Shown one piece after another: positions 1 to 11,850 of a stretch of DNA of 64,000 nt. How positions within the stretch are numbered: the stretch's first letter is position 1; every line of letters begins with the position of its first letter. Where the stretch lies: positions 12,577,819 to 12,641,818 of the forward strand of contig OZ034972.1 in the NCBI GenBank assembly GCA_964030785.1. Direction: 5' to 3'. This DNA is from Siderastrea siderea. Lineage: Eukaryota; Cnidaria; Anthozoa; Scleractinia; Rhizangiidae. Under the pieces are notes generated by a model. It was not told the DNA's origin, did no database searches, and saw only the letters and a list, made by a program, of their open reading frames with translations. The position numbers were made by a program, and so were the translations under genes.

Positions 1-66
1 CAGAACAGAAGTGTTGTTGGGGCGAAGGTGGTCAATTTCACGGGCTTCTACGTGAACTTATGAAAA

Positions 67-2053
67 ATGAATCTTAAATTAGGGTCCATGAATGTGAGAG
101 GTCTCGGGGACTTTTCTAAGCGGCGGGAAACTTTCAACTGGATGCGATCAAAAAAACTGTCAATATACTTTCTTCAAGAAGCGCATTGCAGAGAAAGCAA
201 TCAACATGATTGGAAAGCTGAATGGGGCTATCAGTCAAGCACTGTTCAGCTGTCATTCAAGCAAGAAAACAGGTGTAGCTATACTATTGAATAATAACTT
301 TAATTTTCAAATCCAGAAAAGTTACTCCGATCCTGGACGACGTTTCATAATCTGTGACCTGACAACAAACGGAAAGCACTTTACCTTGGCAAATATATAT
401 GCACCTAATGAAGATGATCCAATTTTTTTCGCGGATGTCTCTAATCATTTACTTGACTTCAAATGCGACGAAATCGTAATAGGCGGCGATTTTAATCTTG
501 TGCTCGATGTTGAAAAAGGCAAAAAGGGCGGACTTGCCAGAACCCATAAGAAATCGTTGGAGGTTGTTAGAGACTTGAGGGAAAGTTTGGATATAATAGA
601 TGCCTGGAGAGTCTTACACCCTGACCTTCTCAAATTTACGTGGCGTCAAAGAAGGCCTTAAGTTCACTGTAGACTTGATTTTTTTCTAGTTAGCCAAAGC
701 ACTTTTTGCAATACTGTTGATGCAGAGATTATACCAGGATACAAAACAGATCATTCCATGATTACTATAAAAGTTTCCTTGCATTCCAACAACAGGGATC
801 ATGGATTTTGGAAACTTAACACGTCCCTCTTGGAAGATACAGAAAATGTTGCTCTAATCAAATCAGTTATACAGCAAACTAAAGACGAATATAAGAAGGA
901 TGAGAAAATCGATCCCAATCTTCTGAGGGAGATAGTGAAAATGAAGATTAGAGAGCACTCTATGCGGTTTGGCGCCTTCAAAAAACGTAAAATGGCAGAA
1001 GAACAAGAAGAAATCGAAAGGTCAATTTCAGCTTTAGAAAAACATATTATTGATGGTCACGCTGACGATTCTGAGAAGGAAAGGATCTGGACGAAACTTC
1101 AAGCTAGGAAACGTGAATTAGAGAAAATTATTGAGCACCAAACTAAAGGAGCGATCTTAAGATCTGAAATCCGATGGTATAATCGGAAGGGGAGAAAAAC
1201 ACTTGAATACTTTCTCAATCTGGAAAAAACGACACTGTAAACAAAATACGATATCTCAGCTTAAGGTTAACGACAACGAATTCATATACACAGATAACGA
1301 GATTCTAAACGAATGTGAATATTTTTATAAAAATTTGTACAGTTCAAGAATAGAATGCGGAGATCATTTGAGTCATGTTTTTCCATTGCAAGAAAGTCCA
1401 AAAGCCTTGAGCGATGTGGAACAAGCTACATGTGAAGGCCCGCTAAAGAAAGGGGAGTGTCTCAAGGCGTTGCAAGACATGGATTCCGATGAAACCCCAG
1501 GAACGGATGGTCTACCCAGTGAATTTTATAAGGTATTTTGGGACGAGTTGGCAGATATTTTGATTGATGCATTAGATTACTCCACGAAAATGGTAAACGT
1601 CCGATATCACAAAGACGGGGAATTAGTAAACTTATCCCAAAAAAGACATGCGGAACTTAATCTAATTAAAAACTGGCGGCATTTAATGTTACTAAATTGT
1701 GACTACAAGATTGCAACGAAAGCATTGGCAAATCAAATTAAACCATTTCTCCAGAAACTCACCTCCCACGATCAAACTGGATTTATTAAGAACAGATTCA
1801 TTGGAGAGAATATTCGGTTAATTGACGGAGTAATTAAATATACTGCAGTGAAAAATATTCCTGGGCTCCTGCTTTTTCTCGATTTTGAGAAAGCTTTTGA
1901 TACTCTAGAATGGCCTTTTATACAGAGAACTCTCCAGCATTTCGGCTTTGGCTTATCTTTTCAAAAATGGATAAAAGTATTTTATCAACACATTGAAAGT
2001 TGTGTTTTAAATAATGGATGGGCAAGCAATTTTTTTGAACTTACGCGAGGAGT
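67..2053 (+). pseudogene. L1/Tx1-type LINE ORF2: endonuclease and first half of reverse transcriptase, decayed
   Basis: This is the 5' part of a non-LTR retrotransposon polyprotein. An apurinic-type endonuclease is readable from about 67 (LGSMNVRGLGDFSKRR, then FLQEAH, ANIYAPNED, IGGDFNLVLD, and RLDFFLVS and TDHSM after a stop). It is followed by a Lys/Glu-rich linker and the RT (TPGTDGLPSEFYKVFW, QTGFIKNRFIGENIRLI, LLFLDFEKAFDTLEW). The frame is broken at about 235-290, by an in-frame TAA at 659-661 and again near 1200-1240. Part of the RT around 1600-1690 is missing or garbled. The endonuclease and RT style is that of L1/Tx1-group LINEs. The element continues at 2553 and, after an 11.6-kb insertion, at 14467. 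Nothing upstream of 67 can be assigned beyond a probable 5'UTR. It is dead as written. Confidence 0.85.
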
Positions 2054-2057
2054 CCGG

Positions 2058-2548
2058 TGTCGCTAGCGGATATGGACCCCCTCTCGCGGATTTGGACCCC
2101 CTTCAATAAGGCAATAATTTCCTTTTGAAACGGCAAGTTTTGTGATTAAGGTCTTCTGTCTCCCGGAACGTTTTTAGAATGAGGAATATACATCTTATTT
2201 TGGGTTTCAAGCGAGGCAGCTTTTCAATAAGTTAGCTTTTACACTTCTAGTGTAGCACAGTAATCTTCTGCTTAAAATTACCGTGTTCTAAAACCCAAGA
2301 GAGATAGTTTTCTGGCAAGGCTGAAGAGCGAAAGAGTCGTTTCGGTGGTTTATATACAAATAGCCAGATTTTCTGTTGAAGTTATTTGGTAGCGTAAGTT
2401 TTTACAGGGGGGTCCAAATCCGCGAAGGGGTACAAATCCGCTAGCGAAAGTGGACCCACGGGGTCCATATTTGGACCGGGGATCCATTTTCGCTAGAGGA
2501 ATTGGACCGGGGGGTCCAATTCTGAGGGGATCCGAATCCACTAGGACA
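2058..2548. mobile_element. 491-bp MITE in the LINE reverse transcriptase, CCGG target duplication
   Basis: The insertion interrupts the RT between the GVRQ and GCPLSPYLF motifs. It begins TGTCGCTAGCGGAT and ends with the complement of TGTCCTAGTGGAT, giving imperfect terminal inverted repeats. It is flanked by CCGG at 2054-2057 and 2549-2552. Removing the element and one CCGG restores the reading frame through G-V-R-Q-G-C-P, which confirms the boundaries. Both ends are rich in GGGGTCCA-type blocks. No coding capacity is seen. The superfamily is unassigned; 4-bp duplications occur in several cut-and-paste families. Confidence 0.75.
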
Positions 2549-2552
2549 CCGG

Positions 2553-2868
2553 CAAGGTTGCCCTTTGTCGCCTTATCTGTTTATTCTTTCAGCTGAGATA
2601 ATGGCGGAAAATGTTCGTAAAACAAAGGAAATTAGAGGTTTAACTGTCTGCGTTGAGGAAATTAACCTGAGTCAATATGCCGATGATACGACGCTTATCC
2701 TAGATGGCTCTGAAGAATCCCTTCGAGAATCATTGAAACTGCTAGATGATTTCGGTAAAATGTCTGCTTCTCAAACTCAACTGTGGTAAAACAGAAGCTC
2801 TGTGGATTGGCTCCAAAACAAACTGCAATCTAAGGTTGTGTCCAGAAAAAACTTCAAATGGTGTTTAA
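2553..2868 (+). pseudogene. LINE ORF2, RT palm continuation (decayed)
   Basis: This continues the same L1/Tx1-type LINE after the CCGG-flanked MITE. It reads GCPLSPYLFILSAE, then the catalytic-motif region SQYADDTTLIL, then a short stretch equivalent to KTEALWIGS with frame breaks near 2780-2800 and 2850. The reading stops at the TA-flanked composite insertion and resumes at 14467 with KVKALGVWLSTDPE. The YADD box is intact, but frameshifts on both sides rule out function. Confidence 0.8.
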
Positions 2869-2870
2869 TA

Positions 2871-3412
2871 AGAGGCTCTGACTGTAAATATCGAGAATCG
2901 TTGGACAAGCTCAAAAAATCGAAAATCCTGATAACTTGCCAGGAGAACACCTTTGGGGAGCTATCTTCCAAAATATATTACTTAAACCCTCTGGGATTCT
3001 ATTGTTTTCGAGAAATTCGGAAAAAAACGGTTTTGCTAGATTAATTATGCAAAAATCAGGTTTAAAATTAAAAAAATTGAATGCGCTTCTTTGTAACAAC
3101 TTGCAACGCCAGAAAACAATTTTAATTTTAAATGATAGCAATACTCTTCTACTTTCTAACAATGGGAATTGCATGGAGTTTTGCTTTATTTATGTGGTTT
3201 GGTGGTTCTTTGAAACAAAGGCATTTTGCGCACTTCCAAAAAAGGCAAAAATTGGTAAACTTCAGAGGCTTAAGATAGGTCTTGGTATGTCTAATATCGA
3301 ATTGAAATAAAACTACTTCTATTATGATATGAAATAAAAAATCTAGGCAATTCAGGCTCGCGCTGACAAAAACAAAAATTCGCGAACCAGTGTTGCCAAA
3401 ATTTGCATAATT
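2871..3412 (+). repeat. Left terminal inverted repeat of the composite insertion
   Basis: The sequence from 2871 is matched in reverse complement by 13994-14464, with scattered mismatches and small indels (a stretch near 3320-3380 is absent on the other side). The small ORFs seen here on both strands are by-products of AT-rich repeat sequence and show no family resemblance. Confidence 0.75.
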
Positions 3413-4271
3413 TTGATAATAGGAAAAAAAACTGTAATGGAAGGACGACTTGAAATACGACAAATCGTTTACCGAAACTATTTTCGGATGGTCTTTCTAC
3501 TAGATGATGCATTCGCTGGTATCTTCAATTATCTTTCTGAAGAATTACGAACAAATTTGGAAAATTGTTGGTGAAACTTAAGAGTGCAGTGGGTTATCAT
3601 ATTTTGTCAGATGTCTTTACTCTGCAGCGCCAGTGGCCTTTCTTTGTTATTTGCAGTTTCTTTGGGAAAATACTAATGTTCTCGAAAATCCAAACGGTTT
3701 CTTTTATTAATCACTAAAGTTGACGTACGCGTATAAATTGAGAGCTAAAATGGCTGTTTAAGGTAAGGAACACTAAGTACCACTCAAAATAATCAAGTCA
3801 CGCAACCGATCACTGCACGTTCATGCAAACGTGAAAATATTCTTCAATGAAAATCTTTTCCTCTAAAACTGTGAAAGAGTTCTCAGCGATCTTGCAAAGT
3901 AAAACCAAACAAACTGTGTATTGATATCTCTTAGATATACAGCCGCATTAAGAACTCATAAATACCGATCCCGTCCGTGGTTTTCGTTTAATTTTTTAAA
4001 ACATATTTATACAAGTGTAATAATATTGATAGAAACAGCACATGTTTTGACAAATACGTATAAATCATAATAATAATGATGCACTTTTGCTTCCTGGCCA
4101 AAATAGTGTCATTTCAAAAAGTCGCCCAAAACCTTGGTAGCCGTTTGAAAAGAGCGATCGAGTCACGTACACAACAACATACTATGTCGCAGTTTTCTTC
4201 TCTCGAAGAGAAAGGTGTCAAGTGTATACGAAACTAATTCTAGACTTGCCTGTCGGAATTTTCGTCCCAGC
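3413..4271. other. No gene recognised
   Basis: AT-rich stretch inside the composite insertion between the outer inverted repeat and the inner foldback arm. I see no ORF with a recognisable family, no tandem array and no RNA gene. Confidence 0.5.
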
Positions 4272-5334
4272 ACAGGCCTACCATCCTCTGTTTGTGTGGC
4301 GGGGTGTGCATTTATAATGACTGTGTCGTTATCAAATTAGCAAAACTAAAGCCGAAATTTAGGAGTTTTAAAACTGAGGAAAATGAAATAAAAACTCATA
4401 AAATTGTTGCCATGGTGTTTTGATTTGTGTTTCTGTGTTTATTTTGACGATTTAAGGCTCGCGAAAGCGATGTTTTCAAAATAACGGTCAGACTCGCTCA
4501 AAAGTAGAGAAAGAGAACAAGGCATGCAACTAGGTGAGCCGCAAATTACACTACCCAGTTGAACATTTCGCCAAAAAAGTCGTATTTGCCCGATTCACTC
4601 ACACAAAAAAATCTTAGCCCTCGAAAGAATAGTCTTCGAACAAAATTTTGGCCAAACTTGAGTTAGATTCGATCGCGGATAGACCTTTAGAATCGAGCCT
4701 AGACTTTTGAATACGACCGTCAATTTGCTTTCTCCCTATGATCTGCGAGAAATCCGAACTCAAAGGAATTCGAAGAATGCATATTGCCATTAAAATTTGA
4801 ATTCGCGGGCGACAAACTGCCGTCCCTGGCCTCCCCACGCGAAACTTTTAGTCCGTGACAAAGGGTGCGTTCGATTGGGAAATCCGGATTTCGATTTTGG
4901 ATTTCGGATTTCGGATTTCCCAATAAAACGCGAAATCCAAAAACGGATTTCGACGAACCGAAATCCTTTTCCAAGACGGATTTCAATTAAGGGGCCTTAA
5001 TTGAAATCCGTCTTGGAAAAGGATTTCGGCTGTTCGAAATCCATATTTGGATTTCGCGTTTTATTGGGAAATCCAAAATCCGAAATCCAAAATCGAAATC
5101 CGGATTTCCCAATCGAACGCACCCAAAATCTTCTCTGTGGTCACCCAAGTGGCGAGTTTGAATGACAAAGGAACCCAGTTGAAAGACACGCGATTTTATA
5201 AATTCCCCCTGCACGTAGACTGAGGGTCGCTGGGTGCAAAAATTCAAAACAAAACAAAATGGAAGACGCGGACTCAGGCCAGCCTAAGGCCAAGAAGAAA
5301 AAGACCGAAAAGGGAAATGAAAAACGGTGGTGGT
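4272..5334 (+). repeat. Left arm of inner foldback pair
   Basis: From the CCTACCATCCTCTGTTTGTG region onward this is matched in reverse complement by 6211-7008. The difference is a 262-bp palindromic MITE at 4863-5124 present only in this arm. Near the loop the arm carries a short lysine-rich reading frame beginning MEDADSGQPKAKKKK (from about 5258), followed by a possible splice donor. The same frame exists in reverse in the other arm. It could be a remnant first exon of a transposon gene; the family is not recognised. Confidence 0.7.
4863..5124. mobile_element. 262-bp palindromic MITE (GGGTGCG ends), arm-specific
   Basis: The ends are GGGTGCGTTCGATTGGG and its complement, and nearly the whole element is one palindrome centred near 4993, built from repeated ATTTCG/ATTTCC blocks. 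The opposite foldback arm (near 6420) keeps the empty site GACAAAATCTTC, so the insertion duplicated 3 bp (AAA). Three-bp duplications are typical of PIF/Harbinger elements, but AAA is not their usual TWA target, so the family is tentative. Confidence 0.75.
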
Positions 5335-6210
5335 ATGTTGAATTGTTTTTTCTTCTTTATCATGTGTGTGTGTGCCATTTACCATTGCCAAACAACAGCA
5401 GCTATTAAGATCATGCGTAATCGTTTCGTTACGTTTAACTGGCTTGCATTTTTCCGTTTTCATGAAAGGTTAACACAGAATTATGAGTTTAAATCCGGAG
5501 AAAAAATTTCCTCCGATGAGATTTTGGAGGTTACACTAGCATTGAATTGAACATCATAAACCGAACATCAGCTTGAAACGCAGCTTCATTGATCAGCTCA
5601 CCACAGCTCAGCCCACAAAATTTGCTGACTATCGCGTCTTTTTTCCCGCAAGTGGAGGTATAGCAAGGAGACCTGTTGTCACGGACTGTTCCATAGAAAA
5701 CGGCAAAGTGACATTTAACTTAACATTTCTCGTACATTTTCTTTATTCTGAGTTACTGTAAAATAACGTATTTGCCGTTCTATGCTAGGCAATGTGTCGT
5801 ACATCTTGTCAGACTCCCAAATTTTGGTGGCACTTTTAAAATTGAGAGACAGTTGGAAGAAAAATTGCTTTTTGTAACAGCGCCCTGAGGGACTTTGACC
5901 AAAACAGCAAAGGCGATTAATGAACATTGAATTAATTTTTTTTTTTCAACGAAAACATTTGATCAAAACGAACTGCTGAAAAAGTAGGGGATCCATAACT
6001 CAACTTTTTGGATCTTGTCTGTGGCTAGGTTTAGGAAATAATACTGAAAGTAATCAATGGCATGGTTATGAATTGTTGAGTAGTTTATTCCCGTTCAATG
6101 TAGTAGAAGCTCGAAAATGTATTTTCATCTCACAGAATTCTTTACCCTGAAAAAATGAGTCTTCTTCCCCCACAAATGTAAGAATTCTAAGTACTTGAAT
6201 TTTTCTGGTA
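5335..6210. other. Loop of inner foldback pair; no confident gene
   Basis: Between the two foldback arms lie two short plus-strand ORFs (5317-5550, 77 codons, and 5573-5761, 62 codons) without a recognisable family. They could be remnants of a transposon gene whose first exon is in the arm, but there is nothing specific to support a product. Confidence 0.35.
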
Positions 6211-7008
6211 CCACCACCGTTTTTCATTTCCCTTTTCGGTCTTTTTCTTCTTGGCCTTAGGCTGGCCTGAGTCCGCGTCTTCCATTTTGCTTTGTTTTGA
6301 ATTTTTGCGCCCAGCGACCCTCAGTCTACCCGCAGAGGAAATTTAAAAAATCGCGTGTCTTTCAACTGGGTTCCTTTGTCGGTCAAACTCGCCACTTCGG
6401 TGACCACAGAGAAGATTTTGTCACGGACCAAAAGTTTCGCGTAGGGAGGCCAGGGACGGCAGTTTGTCGCCCGCGAATTCAAATTTTAACGGAAAAATGC
6501 ATTCTTCGAATTCCTTTGAGTTCGGATTTCTCGCAGATCATAGGGAGAAAGCAAATTGACGGTCGTATTCAAAAGTCTGGGCTCGATTCTAAAGGTCTAT
6601 CCGCGATCGAATCTAACTCAAATTTGGCCAAAATTTTATTCGAAGACTATTCTTTCGAGGGCTAAGATTTTTTTGTGTGAGTGAGTCGGGCAAATACGAC
6701 TTTTTTGGCGAAATGTTCAACTGGGTAGTGTAATTTGCGGCTCACCTAGTTGCATGCCTTGTTCTCTTTCTCTACTTTTGAGCGAGTCTGACCGTTATTT
6801 TGAAAACATCGCTTTCGAGAGCCTTAAATCGCCAAAATAAACACAGAAACACAAATCAAAACACCATGGCAGCAATTTTATGAGTTTTTATTTCATTTTC
6901 CTCAGTTTTAAAACTCCTAAATTTCGGCTTTAGTTTTGCTAATTTGATAAACCGACACAGCCATTATAAATGCACAGTCCACCACACAAACAGAGGATGG
7001 TAAGCCTG
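6211..7008 (-). repeat. Right arm of inner foldback pair
   Basis: Reverse complement of 4272-5334 without the 262-bp MITE. The 122-codon ORF at 6297-6665 is a translation of the repeat and has a decayed antisense counterpart in the other arm, so I do not treat it as a gene. Confidence 0.7.
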
Positions 7009-7220
7009 TGGTCCCAGTAGAATCAACTGCACATGACAGTATGCCCCAAACACAGGGATGCATACGGTATTCGCTGGAGAACTATCCATGCATAAAACAG
7101 CGGCCAATGTGGGAGACTGCATTCAAAAACTGCCATAAGTAGGTTGACAAATAAAATATTAAAAACTTCTTCTCCTTCTCTTTAGTTTTACGTAGAAATA
7201 GTACAAGCCCAAAACAATGT

Positions 7221-7706
7221 ATGGCGCGTTTTTACGGACAAAATATCAAATGTAAATACACTACTGTTATGTTGTATATATCAACGTCATGTTGTATACG
7301 TCAATGTTATGTTTGTATATATATCAATGTCATGTTGTATGTACATCAATGCTATGCTTGTATATATCAATGTCATGTTGTATACATCAATGTTATATCA
7401 AAGGCGTATACATCAGTTTTGTACGCTGTAAATCGAGTTTTAAATGTCACAAATCGATGTTGTCTGTTATACATCTTTCTTGCAATGTGGCATCAAGATC
7501 AGACATCATAAGTTTTGTTTGAGAGTCCGGTGTCCATCCATCCGTGACCGTCGTGATCATGTTTGATAAAACTAAAACATGCTCGATAAAACTAAAAGAG
7601 GTACGCATCTACGGAAATGATACGGTACGGAAATGATTTTTGCGAACAGGAAGTTATATCATCTTGTAGACCCAGCTACCCGTGGTGTTGGTTCTGAGTT
7701 GCAGGA
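7221..7706 (+). repeat. Left arm of inverted pair with ~20-bp minisatellite
   Basis: About 7265-7395 is a tandem array of near-20-bp units of the form ATATCAATGTCATGTTGTAT, which creates ORFs rich in Y, I, C and H. The flanking unique sequence (up to the AGACCCAGCTACC region near 7675) is matched in reverse complement at 13371-13878. This arm is shorter and has a different repeat count. Confidence 0.7.
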
Positions 7707-8059
7707 TGGCGGACGCTGGTAATTATAATAGCAAATCTGTCCAAGATTTCGTTCGGGGTGTACTTAATGCTGTAAGGAGCTTGCAATCCAATGCAGAAAA
7801 TGCGGATAGAAGTAGGGAAACGACCAATAGTGACAGGTTTACCTCCGTTGAGAGCGAAATAAATTCAAGGTTCCAGATTCCCAGGCGATGGGCCGGGGAT
7901 GAGTGCTGCCAAGTACAGCTACCAGAATTGTTCCGCCGTCCTATTTCAACCCAAGACAGAACTGTAGTTCGATCCAAACTTCTGGCAGGAGGTACCCCAG
8001 CCGGGTGGAAAATGGGGTTAAGAGAGGACAGGCTAAACACGACTCCCGCTGTTTCTTGA
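7707..8059 (+). pseudogene. N-terminal fragment of a transposon- or host-family protein (unidentified)
   Basis: The frame starts at ATG 7707 (MADAGNYNSKSVQDFVRG) and continues through a Ser/Asn-rich region to SRFQIPRR. The first 20 or so codons recur in inverted orientation at 13352-13290, so this start lies in the end of an inverted pair. The 3' end of the frame runs into Penelope-derived antisense sequence. I have an impression of similar N-termini in coral multi-copy proteins but cannot name the family. It is truncated. Confidence 0.4.
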
Positions 8060-8570
8060 TGTAATATTTCTTTGACCTTTTTAAAAGTTTAGCGTTGACC
8101 AGTATGTCTGTTAGAGATTTTCCTCTTCTGTACATGTCGGAGATGAGAGGCGGTTCTCTGTATTTTTCTCTCAGCAATGGGTGATTTTCGATTAAATGCC
8201 AGTTGTTCAGTAAAACATTGTTTCTGTGTGACATTAATCCGTTTTGCAAGTGCAGTTTCTGCTGAAGCGCCGACTTTCTATCTGTAAATTTAACTTCATC
8301 GAGGACTTTGTTTACCAGATTATCCGGATAGCCTTGCAGAAGTGTGATCTGAAATTTTTAATGTTTTCTTCAAATGTTGTCTTTGAAGATTTGGTTCTAA
8401 GAATCCTAAGGTAGGGCTTCGCTTGTGATAAATCCTTTCTCACGCCTGGAGCGTGACAGGAAGAGAAATGCGTGTATTGAAATGTCTCAGTCGGTTTAAA
8501 GTACGGGCAGGTGTTAGAGATTGAATCTTTGTAGAATCTCTGAGCTTTAGAGATAGTAGTGTCTAGGAAC
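8010..8570 (-). pseudogene. Penelope-like element fragment, RT to endonuclease linker
   Basis: Read on the minus strand it gives pieces such as KPTETFQYTHFSSCH, TFEENIKNFRSH, then HLIENHPLLREKYREPPLI and YRRGKSLTDILVNAKL. These are the segments that follow the RT core in Penelope-like elements (the 'RRG..L.D.LV.AKL' signature before the GIY-YIG domain). Several stops and frameshifts are present. An overlapping part of the same family lies in opposite orientation at 11859-12105. Confidence 0.7.
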
Positions 8571-8589
8571 TAACAGACATCATAACACA

Positions 8590-9153
8590 GCTATTTACAC
8601 AAGTTTCAAATTTCGCTGTTACCATATGTTCTGTCTCTTATATACTATATAAAGTACAGAACATACCGTAAAATCCCGGTTGCAAGACCCCCCCCCCCCC
8701 ACCCCAATTATAAGCCCTCCTGGTTATAGGCCCATCTTCCCGTTAACAAAAATTATGTTCCAATTATAAGCTCCCCCCCGGATATAAGCCCCCTCCATTT
8801 ATCCTTGTTTCTTTAACATAAGTACTGTTACAAAACAAAATACAACTTCAAATTGAAAATTAGGAAAGTATAATGCAAGTAGAGTGTGGGACAATACGTT
8901 TAGTCGTACTGATGATCCAAATAGTATTGAACTAAGTTTGTTCCAAATAAAGGTATTAAACTAAATTACTGATTTATTGTGACACTTCAAAGCCTAAAGA
9001 CGTAATATAAGTAAATTACCCGCATTTTTTTTATACCTGCTTATATTAAAGCCCCCCGTTTAGAAGCCCACCTATAACTCCTTACGAAATTGTGTAAGAC
9101 GACCGGGATTTTACGGCATGGTAACAGCGAAATTTAGAACTAGTGTAAATAGC
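8590..9153. mobile_element. Nested MITEs with 36-bp inverted ends
   Basis: The outer arms 8590-8625 and 9118-9153 are inverted copies (GCTATTTACAC... to ...GTGTAAATAGC) with a few mismatches. Inside them 8666-9116 has its own ends, CCGTAAAATCCCGGT and the exact complement, and a C-rich, ATAAGCCC-rich body. No coding capacity. I could not define target duplications. Confidence 0.6.
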
Positions 9154-9686
9154 CGCCAAAGCTTCTAGGACAGTCAAGACACATCAAGCAACAACGAATA
9201 AAACGTAAGTATTCTTTTATTTATGTTTTCATTTCAACTTGTTCGTTTATATTTTTATTGTGCTGCGAATGAAATCCTCTTGCACACATACCGCCAATTT
9301 GGGCTGCCTGCGGTTAGACTGAAGATATAAGCCCTCGAGTGGAAAAGGTACATGATGTGTTCTTCTTGTGGGACACAAAAAGAGAGGAAATAGATCAGCT
9401 TATTTTAGAAGCAAACAGGCACAATCTAGGCTACGTCGCAGACGTGATATAACGCTGGTATATTTACAAGGTGAAATTTCGTCTGCGACGCAGGCTAGCA
9501 CAATTCGACTGTAACAATATCACCTTCATCCTGTATTTGATTGACATGTAATTTTATACCCGACAACTGATCTTTATATTTAACCACGTTCCCATGTGAT
9601 TACCAGAGTAGATCGATAAATGAAAGGACCTGAATACACGACATCGAGAGAGTCTTCTTAGTTTATTTCCATTCCTATTAAACAAA
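9154..9686. other. No gene recognised
   Basis: Intervening sequence between nested MITEs and the FB-like element. A short inverted motif (ACGTCGCAGACG near 9432 and CGTCTGCGACG near 9481) is the only structure noticed. Confidence 0.4.
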
Positions 9687-9718
9687 GTTTATTACAGTCT
9701 ATCTCTAAAATAGGGAAT

Positions 9719-10034
9719 GGCGAATCGACGAACGGGGAACGGGGAACAGGGAATGGGGAACGGGGAATCTCTAAAATAGGGAATATCTAAAACAGGGAAT
9801 CTCTAAAATAGGGAATCTCTAAAATGGGGAATCTCTAAAATAGGGAATCTCTAAAATGGGGAATCTCTAAAATAGGGAATCTCTAAAATAGGGAATCTCA
9901 AAAATAGGGAATCTCTAAAATAGGGAATCTCTAAAATGGGGAATCTCTAAAATAGGGAATCTCTAAAATGGGGAATCTCTAAAATAGGGAATCTCTAAAA
10001 TAGGGAATCTCTAAAACAGGGAATCTCTAAAATA
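9719..10034 (+). repeat. 16-bp minisatellite, left arm
   Basis: Roughly 18-20 units of GGGAATCTCTAAAATA, variants ATAGGG, ATGGGG and ACAGGG, preceded by a short run of GGGGAACG-type units. It is inverted relative to 11346-11850, so the transcript could fold into a long hairpin. Confidence 0.9.
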
Positions 10035-10487
10035 TTTATTGATTCATATGTTTGATTATGTAAATTTCTCACGAGTGTATTACATTCTGCGTGTGTAAAT
10101 TTTGAGAGGATTTTTTGTGCTGGCCTTTAATTTCTCAATTTTTTTTTTCAATTCGCTAAAATTAAGACGCACGAAAATAAGTAAAAATAAGGTATATCTG
10201 GAAAACGTCTAGACAATAACAGTCACCTCTCAAAACGCAACATGTTTTTGGCTCAAGATGTCAAAAGTCACGCCATCACGGTCGAGACGTAAAAGGTCAC
10301 GACATCACAGTCACATGTTGTTGGCTCGAGGCGCAAAGCCAGCGTAAATGGCTCCTTTATTAGTTATTGGTAAAATGAGGCTGTTGTACATTTTTTCTTT
10401 TGCTTACAGTAAAATAATATAACATAGGTATTGTTACCGTTCATATGAGAATTTGAAAACGTGCTTAACATTTTACAGTTTATAGGT

Positions 10488-10582
10488 ATACCCTGCTAGC
10501 AGAGTGTTTCTTTCTGGAAAGTTTTCTTAGCATGTACGATGATGTTCGCGTCTCTCGTATTTCGTCTCTGTTAGCAGGGTAT
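10488..10582. mobile_element. 95-bp miniature inverted-repeat element
   Basis: ATACCCTGCTAGCAGAG at 10488-10504 is repeated in inverted form at 10566-10582 with one mismatch. The interior has no coding capacity. It sits in the core of the FB-like element. Confidence 0.6.
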
Positions 10583-10601
10583 CACGGGTGGTGATGTTTG
10601 C

Positions 10602-11123
10602 TTACCTTTCCACGGTGGAACACGGCTTGGTCGACTCGGCAATTCGCAATCGAAACAGCGCTTTTCTGTTACAGTGCTGCGCGCCGTTCCGATGCCACTT
10701 GTACAAAGTTATCATTACGTTTTCTTTGATTGGCCATGAAAAAATTATCCAAAGAATTCCCATTACAAACGTGAACTGCCATTGGTGGGTTTGGATCCTA
10801 TTTAGTTTCGGTTTCCTCACGGGTCCGTCAGTTTGCATCAAATATCTTACGCACTGTTCAGAATGAGAAGTCGAGGTGTTCTGACTTTCTTCTACGTGTA
10901 GCAAACATAAACTCTTTATTTGAAAGGTAAACAGGAAAGTGGGGATGGAATCTGGCCAACAGCGTTCCTGTGTGCGTTTCCGCGACTTAGCTGTGCAGTA
11001 TCTTCTTATTGTAATACAAATGCTAACCAGTTCAATCAAAATACAGGTGACAGTAATGAGAAACTGGAGCGTGGAATAAGACTTAAAGAAGCGTTGCAAG
11101 TAGTATCGGCAGTCAACACACAA
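10602..11123 (-). other. 173-codon ORF of uncertain status inside the FB-like element
   Basis: Longest ORF of the element core. It begins near MCVDCRYYLQRFF, has a hydrophobic stretch (FLITVTCILIELVSICITI) and no recognisable domain. Overlapping ORFs on the plus strand are of lesser length. It could be chance or a captured host segment; I have no support for expression. Confidence 0.25.
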
Positions 11124-11345
11124 AAATAAATTGTATCACAATCAGCAGGATGTGATTTATTTCAGTTCACTCAATTTTATTACACCGAAAAAGATACCTC
11201 TCTTCAATCTGCAATTACGGTGCCTTATTAAAGGGATGTTTGACGAGTTGGTCACGTAACGCGTTTATAGGGTCCCTTGGGTTATCTTTCCTTTCCAAAT
11301 TATGGTAGAGAGAAAAACAGACATGAGATTTTAGTTCGGGCTTGT

Positions 11346-11850
11346 GGATTTAGAGATTCCCTATTTTAGAGATTCCCTATTTTAGAGATTCCCCGTTTTA
11401 GAGATTCCCTATTTTAGAGATTCCCTATTTTAGAGATTCCCTGTTTTAGAGATTCCCTATTTTTAGAGATTCCCTATTTTAGAGATTCCCCATTTTAGAG
11501 ATTCCCTATTTTAGCGATTCCCTGTTTTAGAGATTCCCTATTTTAGAGATTCCCCATTTTAGAGATTCCCTATTTTAGAGATTCCCTATTTTAGAGATTC
11601 CCTGTTTTAGAGATTCCCTATTTTAGAGATTCCCTATTTTAGAGATTCCCCATTTTAGAGATTCCCTATTTTAGAGATTCCCTATTTTAGAGATTCCCTA
11701 TTTTAGAGATTCCCCATTTTAGAGATTCCCTATTTTAGAGATTCCCTATTTTAGATATTCCCTATTTTAGAGATTCCCCGTTCCCCATTCCCCGTTCCCC
11801 GTTCCCCGTTCCCCGTTCCCCGTTCGTCGATTCCCCGTTCCCTATTTTAG
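11346..11850 (-). repeat. 16-bp minisatellite, right arm
   Basis: About 27 units of the complement (TATTTTAGAGATTCCC), ending in a run of GTTCCCC units next to the element end. It is longer than the left arm, consistent with independent slippage of the two arms. Confidence 0.9.

Noticed and set aside
9719..10034. CRISPR-like array (16-bp unit, regular spacing)
   Set aside because: The units are directly contiguous with no unique spacers, the genome is eukaryotic, and the array forms the arm of a transposon.
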